From Blastobasis lacticolella (Eukaryota; Arthropoda; Insecta; Lepidoptera; Blastobasidae): 64,000 bases of DNA. Position 1 is the first letter of the stretch; every line of letters starts with the position of its first letter. The notes under the pieces were generated by a model. It was not told the origin of the DNA, made no database searches, and was given only the letters and a program-made list of their open reading frames with translations. The translations under genes and the position numbers were made by a program. The DNA lies in the NCBI GenBank assembly GCA_905147135.1, contig LR990060.1, positions 5,100,001 to 5,164,000 on the forward strand, read 5' to 3'. This document shows, one piece after another, positions 42,240 to 55,289 of this stretch.

Positions 42240-44120
42240 TCTAGATTATTGCATAAACTATGGGGTATCTGATACTTCGATGAAGTCGATTTGTTGTGAT
42301 TTACGATTTTATTACTTATTAGTGATGCTTTGTGTAAAAATATTATGTATTAGTTGTCGATCGTTTTTTTATTTGCTTCTCTAAAAAGAAAACTTATATG
42401 AATTCCGACAGACAAAGTCATATCTTTTTTCATGTATATAAAATGTTTATTTGTATGTTATCGGAATAATTTATCTGGACTATAATATTCTATCTAAGAC
42501 ATAATTATCTCTAATCTATCACAAGATTAAAATTTAAATTACATATGGACATTCTCCTGTGCATCACTGATTGACTACGTGATGAGTACAGGCATTATCA
42601 AATCTATAGATATTACTCCCACATAAGTTCTAGAGAAATTTAATTAAGGTAGATCAGAAACCCTGAAAGAGGTCTGTGTTTTTAAGCAGAATTGCCTCAA
42701 GTATATGTTTATATTATGTTATTTATCCTAAGTCAAAACAAGACAAAATACCTAAAGGCTGAACTGCCTCACTTTGGACAGCTATACGATCAGAATAAAT
42801 AGACTGCTCTATCCTCAACCGCATCATTCCTTACCATTAGGTGGTAGGTTTAAATAAATATGCTTTGACAATTCATTTAGTGGCATTCAGCCCCAAAGCT
42901 TGTGTTATGGTTACCAGGAAATAGATAACTACTTAAATTTTTTTAAATACATTTTTATTATACAAATGCTATGAACAGTAATATGCATGTTAAAGTCCTT
43001 CCAGATTACTAGTTTTGTATCAGGAATATTGTTTCCCCTATAGGAGTGTTGGTAATGTAACTGGGTTCTATAAAGGAAACAAAGGACTTTTTTTAAATTT
43101 TACTTAATAAAATGAATTCAAAAAAGTATTATTATCTTAATACAAATTGATGTCATATTTGTAACAGTAGATAATCAAACTGCTACATTACAAACAAATA
43201 CACACTTTGTCCAAAAAATACGGACTACTCATCATGACTTGCATCTTGAATCAACTACGAAATAGTTGAATAACGATGTTGAGGATGTCAGTGTAACATT
43301 TGATGTCCTATAGACTCAATTGTATACATATACTTATTATTATCTAACTAATAAGTCCATGATTGAATATTAATGGTTCAAACAAGTAAGGGCTCAGCAC
43401 TGAACCCTGGTGAACACCAACGGTAATTGGGAAGGGACTAGAATTGTCTACGATGCGGAAATGTTAGTTGCTCTATCCGTCACGTTCATTATTATCGAGT
43501 TCGCATTATTGGTGACCAAAGAAATTGTACATAGAGACACAATATCATTGTTGGCGACATTTCAATTCTGTCACAGAATACTACATGCTTCCGGTGTTTC
43601 TGCATAGGACACATAACTAGTAACACATATGATAGGTCGCCTACAGTAATATTCCTGATAAATTTTTAATTGCGTAAATACTTGCATTAAGAATGAAGAG
43701 CGGACCAGATAAGAGTTACGTAATGATCCGGTAATTATTTAAATATTTTTATCGTGCCATTCATATATCACACTCTCCGTGCACGCAACATGATTTTCAA
43801 TTATATTATCAGTCACTTTTAAATATGTGTAAACGTGATAAATTATTTCTGATATAATTATTATCACGTCTAGACTACCTATCATAAGAAGGTAGGTATT
43901 TCATAATGTTGATATCACTTGTGCAATGCATGGGTCTTATTTCCTTATGTACATACCTGCCACGCATGGAGATTATGGCAGAACCCTACAATAATGTGGA
44001 ATATCATTAGCATTTTACAATGTTGACATCACTTATGAAATGCGTGTATCGTATGCGTGCAGGTATGTACATACCTGCCACGCATGGAGATTATGGCAGA
44101 ACCCTCCAATAACGTGCGAG
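42240..44120. repeat. UGT-4 3' flank, paralogous to 26054-30240
   Basis: Collinear with the first unit apart from the insertions listed there. A local tandem duplication of about 105 bp (about 43895-44000 and 44010-44115) repeats GTACATACCTGCCACGCATG and GAGATTATGGCAGAACCCT. No gene is visible. Confidence 0.8.
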
Positions 44121-45538
44121 ATGTTCAAGTCTAACAGTGCACTGTTACGAAATGTTGATGTATGTATGTGTATATGTTTGTCCCTAATCTGCTTTCTAAG
44201 CGTGAATATAATTGATTACATCCTCTACTATGTGCAATAGAAGTGGAGCTTTGGACTATTAATGGCTGATGATGAACCAGTTATTTATTAATATAAGGCC
44301 TATCACCAAATGTAACATAACCTAATCTAACAGACAGACAATGTACGGATAACTCTCGACCAAGTTTGCATTACATTCAAATATATTCTAAACGTCAGAA
44401 TTAAAACATTTTTACACAAGTTCTACTATAATTCAAATATACTTAATATATTGCTACCAACCGGTAGAATGAGTCATCATCAGGCAATGATTGATGATCA
44501 CGTGATGATCAAGAATTCACTGTACCAACTATTAACTACTTATATTCTAAACTACTGAACTACTGATTTTAAAGAAACAAAACAAATATTATCTAGATTC
44601 AACTGCCATTCAAATAGAGAAACCGCATCGAAATCACTTAATCTGTTCGAAGCTACGATGCCACAGCAGGCACACTTTTTTACACATTCACAGAGTCACA
44701 GATACACAAGTCAATCTTATAACACCCCTATTTTTTCTTAAAATTAGTGACTTGATAAACTCTAAGCTTAGATAATACCTGTTGAAGCTAAAGCTAAGCT
44801 AAACATTTAAGTATTGCCAAAAAAACGGACGTTCTCAGCAAAAATGAAAGGTTTAGCTAAATTAATACCATATAAGAGAAAACTTTTGCAAAATAAAATA
44901 GCTTATTGCCATTTCTAGACATTGAGTTGAGCTAATTTTTTATAGTTATTGTGGTTGGCGAGATTTTTCTAATGTCGCAGCACTTTCACCCCTCTTAGTG
45001 CCTTAAAAACGTATAATTTTAACTTAGACTTTATTATGGGATGTTTAAATTCCTCGTAGTGCCTTAAGGCTTAAAGAATAACGAGCACAAGCACAATATG
45101 GTCATCTAAACGTGAAATTGGAAACATTCACACAAAAGCGCATGGAATTAAAGTCTCGCTCCTGAGCGTAACAGATGCGAAAGTTTGCAAAGAGAATCTG
45201 TAATAAGGGGTCTATTGGACGAGACCCTGAATCGAGCAGAAATCCGCGTTCAATTCCGATTTCTTAGGATTATATTGGGGAAGGCAAAGCTTGCAGTTCC
45301 GCTGTTGACTTTCTAGCTCAAACTTAGGAGCAGCTTATTCGGACTTGTTCGGATTTAAGTCTAGCTATTTTATTTTTAGAAATATATTTAATGGTATTTG
45401 AAATTTGTTTATTCAAATTGTTTCATCAGGTTCATCAGAAATCAAAAGAATGAATAAATAACTTGTTGACATACTCTCCAAAGGAATATTACAATCTCGA
45501 AAGGCGTCAACAAATCAAATATTAAAATAAGAATAATA
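44121..45538. other. Unassigned intergenic sequence downstream of the array
   Basis: AT-rich, no long frame, no recognisable repeat tail. The collinearity with the duplicated units has ended. Confidence 0.5.
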
Positions 45539-45539
45539 A

Positions 45540-45870
45540 TCATCTTGGCGTTTTTGTCCCGATTGTGCTCTTGTACGCAAGGGCCTGGGCCATAATCCAG
45601 GATTAGGTAGATCAGGTAATTACATTGGAGCAACTGCCATCTGACTTTCGTGACCCTTCTACCAGAGGAACCCGACCAGATTGGACCATGGTTACTCATT
45701 CAGTCGCCCGAACGTGCAGGTTCAGCACGATATTTTATCTCACCGTAAGAGCTCGGTTATTATTCAATTAATTTACATAACTTGGTAAAATGTCATTGGT
45801 ACATGGCGGGATTCAAACCTGGTACCTCTCGCTTACGAGTCCCCTTATTGCGAGGCCACCGACGCCAAAT
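45540..45870 (-). repeat. Near-complete tRNA-derived SINE
   Basis: The minus strand starts at the tRNA-like head (GGCGTCGGTGGCCTCGCAAT; GGTTTGAATCCCGCC) and ends GGGACAAAAACGCCAAGATG. The body has GTAGAAGGGTCACG and CCTGGATTATGGCCC. Confidence 0.85.
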
Positions 45871-46490
45871 ATAAAAAAGAATGCAGAATCGTAAAGCGAA
45901 AAATCAAAGATCAGTAAAATTTACATCCGCCAACGAAACGCCAACGCTGTAGAATTTGGTGAAGAAATGTATTTTGCAGGATTAAGGAAATTGAATATTG
46001 ACGCTGCAATATTAAACGAGCATTTTGGTATTGAAATTATGTAATTTTTTTTTATTAAAATCTCGCCATTTCATGTTATTCTTGTCGTCAAGGAAGGGTT
46101 TTTCGCGCGTATCTTGCATGAATGTATGTTTGTAAATTTCTTTATTACTTCGTATCTTCCAAACGGCTGAATGGACTTCGACAGTTAAGGTATCGTTAGA
46201 TTCGTCTCCAAAATCCAAGAGTCCTTTCTGACTGGCTTCAAGTTTAAATTAAACTAACACAAATTGTACCTTTGAACGCACAGGATTTCAACTGTAAACA
46301 CTTGAGCGGCGAGTCTGTCAAAATGAACGAAATTGAGCAATCATAGGCTGCAGTGACTGCTTATCATCAGGCAAGCCGTAAGCTTGTTTGCTACCTTAAT
46401 GGTATCGTGCAGTCGTATAAAACTCAGTACGTATACTTAGTGTACGTACGCATAGTAATTACACACAAGTACTGTTTGTAAATACGTAAT
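45871..46490. other. Unassigned, with moth repeat fragments
   Basis: A 68-codon minus frame (46012-46218) overlaps a repeat-like stretch (CGGCTGAATGGACTTCGACAG). GAGCGGCGAGTCTGTCAAAA at 46302 resembles GAGTGGCGATCGGCAC..GTCAAAA at 48519. No gene is recognised. Confidence 0.4.
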
Positions 46491-46494
46491 GGTT

Positions 46495-47350
46495 ATTAAT
46501 CATCATCATCATCTCAGCCGCAGGACGTCTACTGCTGAACACATCTCAGCCGCAGGACGTCTACTGCTGAACATAGGCCTTCCCCACGCTTTCCACAGCG
46601 ATCGACTCTATACCTCTAGCATCCATCAGCTTCCTACGACCTATACGATGTCATCAATCCATTTCGTAGGGGGCCGTCCTATGCTGCGATTTTCGGTACG
46701 TGGTCGACGCTCTAGAACCTTTCCGCCCCATTGGCAATCGGTTCTGTAGACTTCGTGGCCTGCCCATTGCCACTTCAGTTTTGGGACTCTGGAGCCATGT
46801 CGTTGACCTTATTTCTGCTACGGATATCTTCATTTCGCCGCTCGCTGAGTGATCCTGACTTTCAAAGCACACTGGACTTTTGTCTGCAATTTCCCGCCAA
46901 CCGAGCTGGATTCGTCGATTGAGCTCTTTCTTGAAGTTGGATCTACCTTGCTGGACCCTTTGTCCCAGGTAAACGTACTCGTCAACAATTTCAAAACAGC
47001 AAAATATATAAATAAATAGAGCCATTAATGGGTCGGGTGTTTTCACATTCGACATAAGCTTAGTTTTGTCCATATTTATTTTAGATCCCACCTGTTAGAA
47101 GACTCTACTGAATTCTTTGAGTATTGCCGAGCTCCTCCGAGACACTGTCATTGCCACAATATCGCCGGCGAACCGTAGCGCCCACTTTATTCGACCTAGA
47201 AATATGCCAAAATCCAGTCTCACGTGCGCTGCAAAGTCTATTCGAATGCATCGAGTTTTCGATACCAATATATGCTCGTGAATATTTAAAGCTGCCATCT
47301 GAACACGAATTGTCAATTTAGATATTATTACCTTTTGCAGACGCCACAAG
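46495..47350 (-). mobile_element. RTE-like retrotransposon 3' half, dead
   Basis: On the minus strand: WALRFAGDIVAM (RT core with Gly for the first Asp, about 47160-47195), VDEYVYLGQRVQQ, ELNRRIQLGWR, and decayed C-terminal pieces including a match to WAGHEVYRTDC-type sequence and GRKGSRASTTYRKS. It ends in (GAT)n at 46500, where the terminal about 35 bp is duplicated in tandem (46512-46545 and 46547-46580). Confidence 0.85.
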
Positions 47351-47429
47351 TTTCTATGCTGAATTTTTGTATCGAACTTGAATCGACTGTTTTACATATT
47401 TTACAAGATTTTTTTAAACTCCTCGTGTA

Positions 47430-47500
47430 TTGCGTGGGTCCATGGGCGGCGATTATCACTTTCCCTCAGGTGACCCGCTTGCACGTTTGTCTCACTCTCT
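47430..47500 (+). repeat. Moth retroelement tail fragment
   Basis: GGGCGGCGATTATCACTTTCC, CAGGTGACCCGCTTGC, CGTTTGTCTC. Confidence 0.7.
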
Positions 47501-49115
47501 TGTAAATAATTTACAAATGATGGTCGCCAAAAAAGTCTTAAATTTCTGCCACAAGGAGCGATTTTTGGAGCAGCAATGTCCGAAAATCCGGAGAAGATTT
47601 TTTAGCAACTTGTGACATGTCACGTTTCAAAACCCCGGCGATCTTTTACAGCATAAATGACGAAGATAAACATTCTACTAATCGAATTCATAACCTCTGT
47701 CTATAGTTTTTGGTACATACCGTAGCAAAACTCGGATCAAAATCGACAGCTAGTCAATAGTGAAAGGTCAAACCTTGGGCGACGGTCGAACGATCACAGA
47801 TTCGCTGATCAATCCCCAAAGTTATAATGAGCATGGGTGTTTACCGCTTCGATAACTCCATAACAGATCCCTTTACCTGCAAGTTTTGAAACGTTCGCAA
47901 TCGACGATATTGGTTGCTCGATATATTTATAGCATTCCATAAAGCTTCGCGAACTCATATCGGGAACAACAGTTTGGAACAGCTGGTGATGTGGATTGAA
48001 CGTAATTTTCTTTCAGTGTCTCTATTGGGGATGACGCTTGCGTATTGTAAAATTTGTTGCAAATGTTGTTTGCTTTCAGTTTATTTTCGTGTTTTCGCGA
48101 CCTAAAGGTTGTCTGTAAGAAATCGCTAGCGATAAGGGTGCCTGTTAGTTATATTTACCGTAAAGGTGAAAATTGGTATCCTAGCTTCTGCACTTAAAAT
48201 AATTAACAAGAAATGTTGAAGCAATCTTATCGTCGTCCGTACACCCAAAAACCTTGCGTCGTCGGACACTAAGCAACCTGCTCATTAAAACCCACTCCAA
48301 ACTCCTTGCCCTCTTACCCGCAGTAAATTTGGAGAGATTCACTTCTCCAACATCTGCGAGGCACGCTGAGTTTGCTGTGGACTTAACAATATGTATTCTC
48401 GAGGGGAATATTGATATATACTTCAATTCGTTTTTAGAAACGTTTGGAATTTAGCAACTTACAATTTTGGAGTAGCGGTCGGTAAAACTTTCGATTTTAG
48501 GGAATTTACTTTGATTTGAGTGGCGATCGGCACTACGTGTCCGTCAAAATGATCGAAATTGGCCAATCACAGAGCCATATTGAACGCAGTGCGTTCACTT
48601 AGCAGACAAGCATCGTGAGAACGCACAGTAAAGGTTATTTAATCAAACAAGTAATGTTAGTGTAAACGAATGTGTCTATACAGGTCGATTATCTTACTTA
48701 AGAACGTTTCAATAGAAAAAGACAAAGCAATTGAGCACAACAATAATAATGATTGAGAGTACGCACGAACAAAAATACTGGATGTGTTGTTTTTAACACA
48801 TCCAGTTTCATTAGGGCTCGTTTATACGTCGCCGCTTACAAAACGGACATTAAACAAGTACGCGTCGTGCCTGCATAGCCACCGCGTAGCAACCGGACAG
48901 AAAACGTGCGGCGTAGCCTATTTTCGCGCACACGCCGTGGTAACTGTGCGAGAGACACGATTACTCTGCGGGGACAATGCGGGCGCTGCGTGTTTGTTTA
49001 TAAAATAATGAAATGAAAAGAAATGTCATTACAAATTAGTATAGAAATCAAAATAGATTTGGTACAAATCGCGCAGATTTCGTATCTGTAAGGGATCTTA
49101 TATTGTTGCGCGACA
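47501..49115. other. Unassigned region with one perfect hairpin
   Basis: Short frames only. 48777-48806 is a perfect 12-bp hairpin, ACTGGATGTGTT..AACACATCCAGT with a 6-nt loop. 48805-49000 is unusually GC-rich, with a 74-codon frame of unknown meaning. About 48105-48150 holds a LINE-tail fragment (AAAGGTTGTCTGTAAGAAATC). Confidence 0.45.
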
Positions 49116-49119
49116 ATGC

Positions 49120-49350
49120 GTTCCACTGTCGTGCCACCATACTTCACAATAGGTTTCTGCGGTAAAGGAGCCGCAAGGGCTCCCGCCCTAAACAGAGAGT
49201 ACCACGGAATTAGACAGACCGCGAACTTTCAATCGGACGACCTCTGTCGCACACATACCTAAGTGTGTTAATAAGGAATAAGAAAACAAAATAGGAAAGC
49301 GGACCCTTGCAGAAGCCGGGATCGACCGCCCGGATGATAATGATGATAAT
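49120..49350 (+). repeat. RTE-type 3' end fragment
   Basis: GCGACAATGCGTTCCACTG, AAAGCGGACCCTTGCAGAAG and a (GAT)n-like tail (GATGATAATGATGATAATGA) mark the end of a retroposon. Confidence 0.6.
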
Positions 49351-49552
49351 GATCTAAGTGAGTTAATAGATGACTGTTTCCGCGAAAACATTTATAAATT
49401 TAATTTCACTTGAGCTATAGGATTTCAGTGGTTCATTTTATTGTCGGGTCGTGATTGTTTTATTTATCCATTTTTTTTTTCATAACGACTTATATGGTTA
49501 TTATTTTTCGTGATGAAAGTGTAAATATATCTTCCTGTAAGTATTATTATTC

Positions 49553-49666
49553 TATTAGACGGGACTTACACTCTTAAGAGTTTTCTCGTGACTACGGCAG
49601 GTGTAACCCTACCAAAACGTCGGGAAAACAAATTGGAGGTACGTCGCGTGTAAGTCCCGTCTAATA
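49553..49666. mobile_element. 114-bp MITE-like element with 17-18-bp inverted ends
   Basis: TATTAGACGGGACTTACA at the left (49553-49570) is the reverse complement of the right end, finishing TGTAAGTCCCGTCTAATA. The inside holds ACCAAAACGTCGGGAAAACA. Relatives sit in intron 1 of UGT-1 to UGT-3 and, one-ended, in the pseudogene. Confidence 0.88.
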
Positions 49667-49743
49667 TAATAATATGTGTAAAGAACGCGAGTTAAGTTTG
49701 AAACAAATCTCTTCAGTTCTTCTTCATCACCACTTCTCTGTCT

Positions 49744-50965
49744 ACTTTGGACATTATTTTATTTATTTTATTTTATTTGGATGTCTCACAGCTTACAACA
49801 ATAAGATAAGTACAATAGCATAATTTCCATCAGCCATTTACGAGACATCACAGATAAACACAAATTGACAAGTACATTGAAATTATAGTGTGTAATTTTA
49901 GTTAAACATACATTAGATAGATATATCGTACTTAGAAATAAAGATCTTAATCATAATGTTCCTAACTTGCGTAACGCTACTGAAAAATAAGTCAATATGC
50001 TCATCAGCGGGTAAATAATTATATGCCCTTGCCAATCACATCATGAAGCTGTTCATGCGATAAATTGTGCGAGCGTGTGGAGCATGGAGAAATTCTTTAC
50101 TACGTGAGTGGTAATATGGTACCTTTATAAACAAATAAGACAGAAGTAGTGGACAATCAATTTTATCTGCAATATCGCTGCGAATTGAGAGTGGTAGCAA
50201 GTGAAACCGGACACAACGTTTCTCGTATTCAACTTAGATATTTTAAACTTAAAACTTAGAAATCGGGTAAATTTCCTTTGTAGTTTTTCTATTCGATCAG
50301 AGTGAATATTATAGTGTGTACTCCAGACTTGACTTGCGTATTGAAGATGAGTTCTGACATAAGCACAGTATAGAACCTTAAGCGTTTTCATCCTTTTGAG
50401 TGACTTCCCACAACGAAGGACAAAGCCTAGAGCACGAGGAGCCTTGCCAACCACATTATCAACGTGACTCTCGTATGTTAACTGATTACACTTACTACAG
50501 TGCATTTAGATACATTAAGGTCCAGCTTATTGTGCCGATAATATCGATCAAGTTTTAGAAGAACATCCTGTAGCAGAGCCGTATAGGTAAAACTTATCAC
50601 TGTTCTATATATTTTCATGTCATCTGCAAACAGGACATATTTAGAGCTGAGGAAACAGCTGCCGATTTCATTGATAAACGCCACAAAAAGAAGCGGACCC
50701 AGCAGAGATCCCTGGGGAACGCCTGACGGTACCTAAACACCTGCCTGCATCCTATTTTTCACATAAAATTAAACCACTAACCTAGGCCAAAAAGCTTTTC
50801 CAAAATAATGTCATGGTCGATACGGTCGAAGGCTTTGCTGTAATCGGTATAGATAGCGTCTGTATGGTAGCCCTTGTCCATATTGGCACTGACAAATTCC
50901 GTAAACAGTACAAGATTCGATACCGTGGACCTATTTCTCACAAAGCCATGTTGTTGGGACAATAA
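49744..50965 (-). mobile_element. Jockey/CR1-like non-LTR retrotransposon, 5'-truncated
   Basis: Minus-strand frames encode QQHGFVRNRSTVSNL, TDYSKAFDRIDHDII (RT motif A), GSLLGPLLFVAFINEI, YVLFADDMKIY (motif C, catalytic Asp pair intact), LKVLYCAYVRTHLQYASQVW and C-terminal sequence. Stops and shifts separate the pieces. The 3' end is an AT-rich tail at 49744-49780. It is clearly dead but the polymerase core is recognisable. Confidence 0.92.
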
Positions 50966-51520
50966 GCTGGACTAGATAGACGAATATAGCTGGTTGTAAA
51001 CTACGCGTTCAAGTACCATAGCAAGCAGACAGAGCTTCGAAATGGGAAATCATGTTAGCAGTTAGCAAGGAAGGCGAGGATATATGCTACTGCAAAAAAA
51101 GAAACAATCGTAACAAATTAAATACTGCAAAAACACAGGAAAAAATTACGACTCGCCCACAGATGAACAGGCTCTACAGTCGTGTGATTTAAGGCTATTT
51201 ACATCTGCCGATTCCAGACACCCTTATCGCTCCCTAAATGCCCAATAAACAACCGGGAAGGAGGTTCGTCGGTGCACCGATACCGACGCGTCGCCGAGAG
51301 ACTGGGTTTACGGTCCCATACTTTCGCTATAAAGCGAAAAATGTATATACATAACCTATTTATCATTGACACGATAAGAAGAAAAAGAAAGCTAACGACA
51401 ATTCGGTTATAGATTTTTATATTACGTTGTCTGTCGTCGAAGAGTATTTTCGGTTCGGAATGTTTAGCATTAATATAAGTGGTTCGGGTATAGACAAAAT
51501 AATAACATGGAGTAATTTTG
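50966..51520. other. Unassigned; start may be more of the retrotransposon
   Basis: 50966-51060 may continue the ORF2 fragment (minus) in decayed form. Beyond that nothing is recognised. Confidence 0.4.
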
Positions 51521-51529
51521 TGGAGTAGA

Positions 51530-51825
51530 AGCTTAAGGGGTAATGGGTAAGGGGTCCAACTCGTACCACGAGGTATCGGATTCGGACCCCAGTGCTACCA
51601 TGTACCGAAATTGAAATGTAACCGATGCTCTTACGGTGAGGTAAAACATCGTGATGTGTAATAATGATCCAATCTGATCAGGTTCCTCAGGTAGCAGGGT
51701 CACGGAGGTCTGATGAAAATCACTTCACTGTAATTATCCACTGTAAATCCTGGTTCATGGTTAAGCCGGACCCCGGGCACCCGTGCGCGATAGCATAAAC
51801 GGGATATTAATGCCAAGATGACAAA
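51530..51825 (+). repeat. tRNA-derived SINE, diverged
   Basis: Weak tRNA head, then CATGTACCGAAATTG, ACCGATGCTCTTACGGTGAG, GTAGCAGGGTCACGGAGG, GGACCCCGGGCACCC and ATTAATGCCAAGATGAC. Confidence 0.82.
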
Positions 51826-53470
51826 TAGATACAATTTTATGAACCTATAAGTTAGTTATTAAAATGAAATTATATACTACAGGTCATGTCGTCTGATTAT
51901 ACCTACAAAGTTTCATTGTAAACGGGTTAGACATTTCCAAACAACATAGCACAGAAATTACAGTTGCTGTCAATTGCGCAATATAAAACGGCAATTTTCA
52001 TTTATTCATTTATTCTTGTTTTATTGATTATTGTTAAATTACAAGTCAATTACATAGGTATTATTACTATAGGTGTTATTATTGTATAGGTATAGACCTA
52101 ATACAAAAAATAAAATAGCATATTTTTGGTGAGCTCGGTCCCGCCGCTAGCCTTTTTAAATCTAACGTCCCATTTCAAGTCATTAGACCGGAGGGATAAA
52201 ACCAGAAATCAAGCGAAATCCAACTCTGGACCGCCAAATCCAGGGTATCCACGGAACCTATTTATCATAACAATCGCATAAATCGCTCGCCAAACATCCA
52301 TGGCTATTATTATGGTAATGCTAAATGCAGCGCAAAATAGCCTCACGTTTCCTAATGGACTAGTCATTGAATGGGTTAAAATTGAGTGCAAATATTTTGA
52401 TAACCATTTATACGGGTACTATCGCGTCGATGACGCTCCGTTCATAATACAAAAGGATTGATTGCTCAATTATATGAAATAAATACCCACTTCTATACAT
52501 AGTATAAAACAAAGTTGCTTCACGCCGTCTGTATTTCTTAAATAATTATTAATATTTATAATAATTACATAATAATTATATGACGGTGTAAAATATTTAC
52601 TAAATAAATGAATATGAATATGAATATACCTGTAGGTAATCTCAGATCTTTTAAACTATGCAACGGATTTTAATGCAGTTTTCAACAATAGATAGAGTAA
52701 TTCTATTAATGGCCCCGCTGTTATAAATGTTTGTAAGCATTACTTGTAATTTGCTGTTGGGGTTCTGAATAAAATGAAATAAAATAAAATTTCATAAGAA
52801 TGAAAAAAAAGGGTAAGTAGGGGTAAAGTAGGTGTATGCGATCGAAGTCGCACCGGGTACACTAATATTTTGTAGTCAAGTATGGAGTTATAATTTTATT
52901 TTTACTAGCCGACGTATCCTTACCACCGTCATCTGTAAAGCCAATCACAAAATAACCGAACAACCAATTTTATTATTACGCAAAAACAAAGTCCGGATAA
53001 ATTAATTCAAACACGTCAGCAACTCGGAATGGCTTGTCAATTAGTTTTGACATACAAATCTGTTACAAACTTAATTAGCAGTTGTAATTTTCAAAGTTGG
53101 TGAAAGACTCATTAACGAATTGAGTTAAATTGACGGTAGATCGAACTTTTGTAAACACTCCACGCAGTGACGTCACTCGGCTGTCAGGCTTCTGAAAATA
53201 ACAACAGTAAATGTTTGATTTTCAGAGAGCCGATTAAAATGAAAAAAAATATTCTAATAATTGTTATAGATGGCGTTAATTATAATAAATAATAATAAAT
53301 AAATAATCATGGACAAATTCACAAAGCGCCATCTAGCCCCAAAGTAAGCAAAGCTGTGTTATGGGTGCTAGATAACTGATAAACTACTTATATACTGTTT
53401 TTTTAAATACATACTTATTATACAGTGAACACCCAGACCCGTAACAGAAATTAAAATTCACAATTTCAAT
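51826..53470. other. Unassigned intergenic sequence with minor repeats
   Basis: About 52500-52550 is a moth repeat (ATAGTATAAAACAAAGTTGC, GCCGTCTGTA) also seen at 24487-24545 and 59838-59925. 52608-52630 is (ATGAAT)n. The rest appears unique, with no convincing frame. Confidence 0.45.
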
Positions 53471-53473
53471 TTC

Positions 53474-53546
53474 TGCCCGGCCGGGAATCGAACCCAGGAC
53501 CTCTTGCATGGCAGACTAACATGTTGACCACTGTACCACTCAGGTT
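53474..53546 (-). repeat. tRNA-like SINE head of a second family
   Basis: On the minus strand: ACCTGAGTGGTACAGTGGTC (box A) and CTGGGTTCGATTCCCGG (box B). The two acceptor halves do not pair, so it is not a functional tRNA. Confidence 0.65.
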
Positions 53547-55285
53547 AATTAGATACTATTCTCAAAAATTTATCAAAATGAGACCGTTAGATGTCTTTCT
53601 TGTCAGAAAGGGTACCTTTCAAACGCCTTTCCGAGTAACTTCGGTTGCGAAATTCAATAACGGAGAATCCTGTCTAAGCAGCGCCTCCTACACTTTTTAC
53701 TTTTTTAAATAGGTGTCTGAAAATATGAAGTAAGAAACTCACCATCAAGGATGCGAAGACCGAGAAAAATGCACAAGAAGAAGTAGGCCTTCGCGTGCCC
53801 GCGAGTTCACAACTGAGACTTGACGTCAAAATGATGAAGTTAAAGTATTAAGCATCATCTTTACAACCCATAACATTTCGCCCCAGGACCTAGGGACTCT
53901 TTCACGAAAGGGGAGATTATTGTCATAATCTCCACGCTTGGCAGGTGGAATTGTTATAACCATAACAATGGAAAACGCTGCTTCCCATTTCCAGCCTACG
54001 AAGACTCTTTTTTTTTATATTGTACGATTATAATTGGACTAACCAGGCATTTGACCGCCACCTCACCTGGTGGTAAGCCACGATAATGGAGCATGCCTAT
54101 CTAGGAACATCCTATTCACTCTGGCCTTGAAGGCATCTAGATTATAATGATCAGGGAACACACTTGCGTTCTTAGATATTTTGCCTCGAAAACATTAGTC
54201 AGCTTATACGACACCCACAAGTGTATGAAGTTGGTGCTATTCTATTCTGCCGGACACCACACGGCCACTCAAATATGAAGTATAATTGCACTTAATTAGG
54301 ATTTTTTTATTTTTTTACCCATTATCGTCAACAAATCCCTATAATTGTGTGGAGGAGACCTTTCTCTATACCACTAAGATGGACAAGCTTACGGCCTGCC
54401 TGATAGTAAGCAGTTACCTCAGCCTATGGATGTTTGCAATACCAAGGGTATCTCATGTTCTACCGAAGTGCCGAACCAGCCAAACCCTTTTCACCTCTGA
54501 CTTGAAGAACTCCACGTTGTATTCCCCAGAAAAAATTATTAACCTTAATGTGTTTGCTGTGCCCGCGACTTCGTTCGCGTGGAACGAAAAACGGGGTTGC
54601 TGCACAATTATATTGTGTAGCAACTGCAGTCTTCGAAATGTATCCGGTAAAACAGATAGCTTAGATAAAAAGACAAACTGATTGCGGAGATGTTTCAGGT
54701 TTAAGATTTAGAGTTTTATCTTAACAAGGCAAGCTTTCCTTTTGAATCTCTTGCGTTGCCTCTCAGTTGAATCCATAGTTTAATTGTGGTATACCTAAAT
54801 CTCAATGTACTCAAATAGTTTCATGTTTTTTCGTAGATGTCCGTGAATTAAAAACATAAATGAAGCACAACTTCACTTGATTGGTCTTTTAGACAGACTC
54901 TAAATAAGCATAATCAATAGTTGGACTTGACTCTGCACCACATTAGTGTAGGGTTTTGCCATAAACTCCACACATTGTAGGCTAATTGATGATTCCGAAA
55001 TTTATCCCGGAACATGGATCAGACAGACATGACAGATATATGATGTCTGAGGGAATAGAATATATCATCAATCTTTTCGTATTGCGGCACATAATATTAA
55101 TAACAAGTGAGTCTCGGATGACCGATTACATCATCACTACCTAAGATTTAGTCCTGGGTTTTAGGAGACCCTTATAGCCAAAGAAATTGGATGTAGAGGC
55201 AAAGAAATTGGATATAGAGGCATGGCCCTATTGACATAGCAAATTCACTTAATAAATATTACATCAATTTGACGAATTCTATTCC
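53547..55285. other. Repeat-rich region without recognised genes
   Basis: 53870-54000 contains the inverted GGAGATTATGGC-type retroposon end. 54020-54270 is a moth repeat (CCTCACCTGGTGGTAAGCC; CGACACCCACAAGTG). 54555-54625 starts GTGCCCGCGACTTCGTTCG, a common lepidopteran repeat, and holds an imperfect 12-bp hairpin. A 131-codon frame (54286-54681) overlaps these repeats and is not credited. Confidence 0.5.
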
Positions 55286-55289
55286 CCAG

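Noticed and set aside
52209..52391. 60-codon minus-strand frame
   Set aside because: Short, no domain, no splice-consistent extension; treated as chance.
53474..53546. Possible tRNA gene on the minus strand
   Set aside because: The T arm is good, but the 5' strand does not pair with the 3' acceptor strand; tRNA-derived repeat.
54286..54681. 131-codon plus-strand frame with hydrophobic start
   Set aside because: It overlaps a common lepidopteran repeat (GTGCCCGCGACTTCGTTCG) and has no promoter or homology that I recognise.
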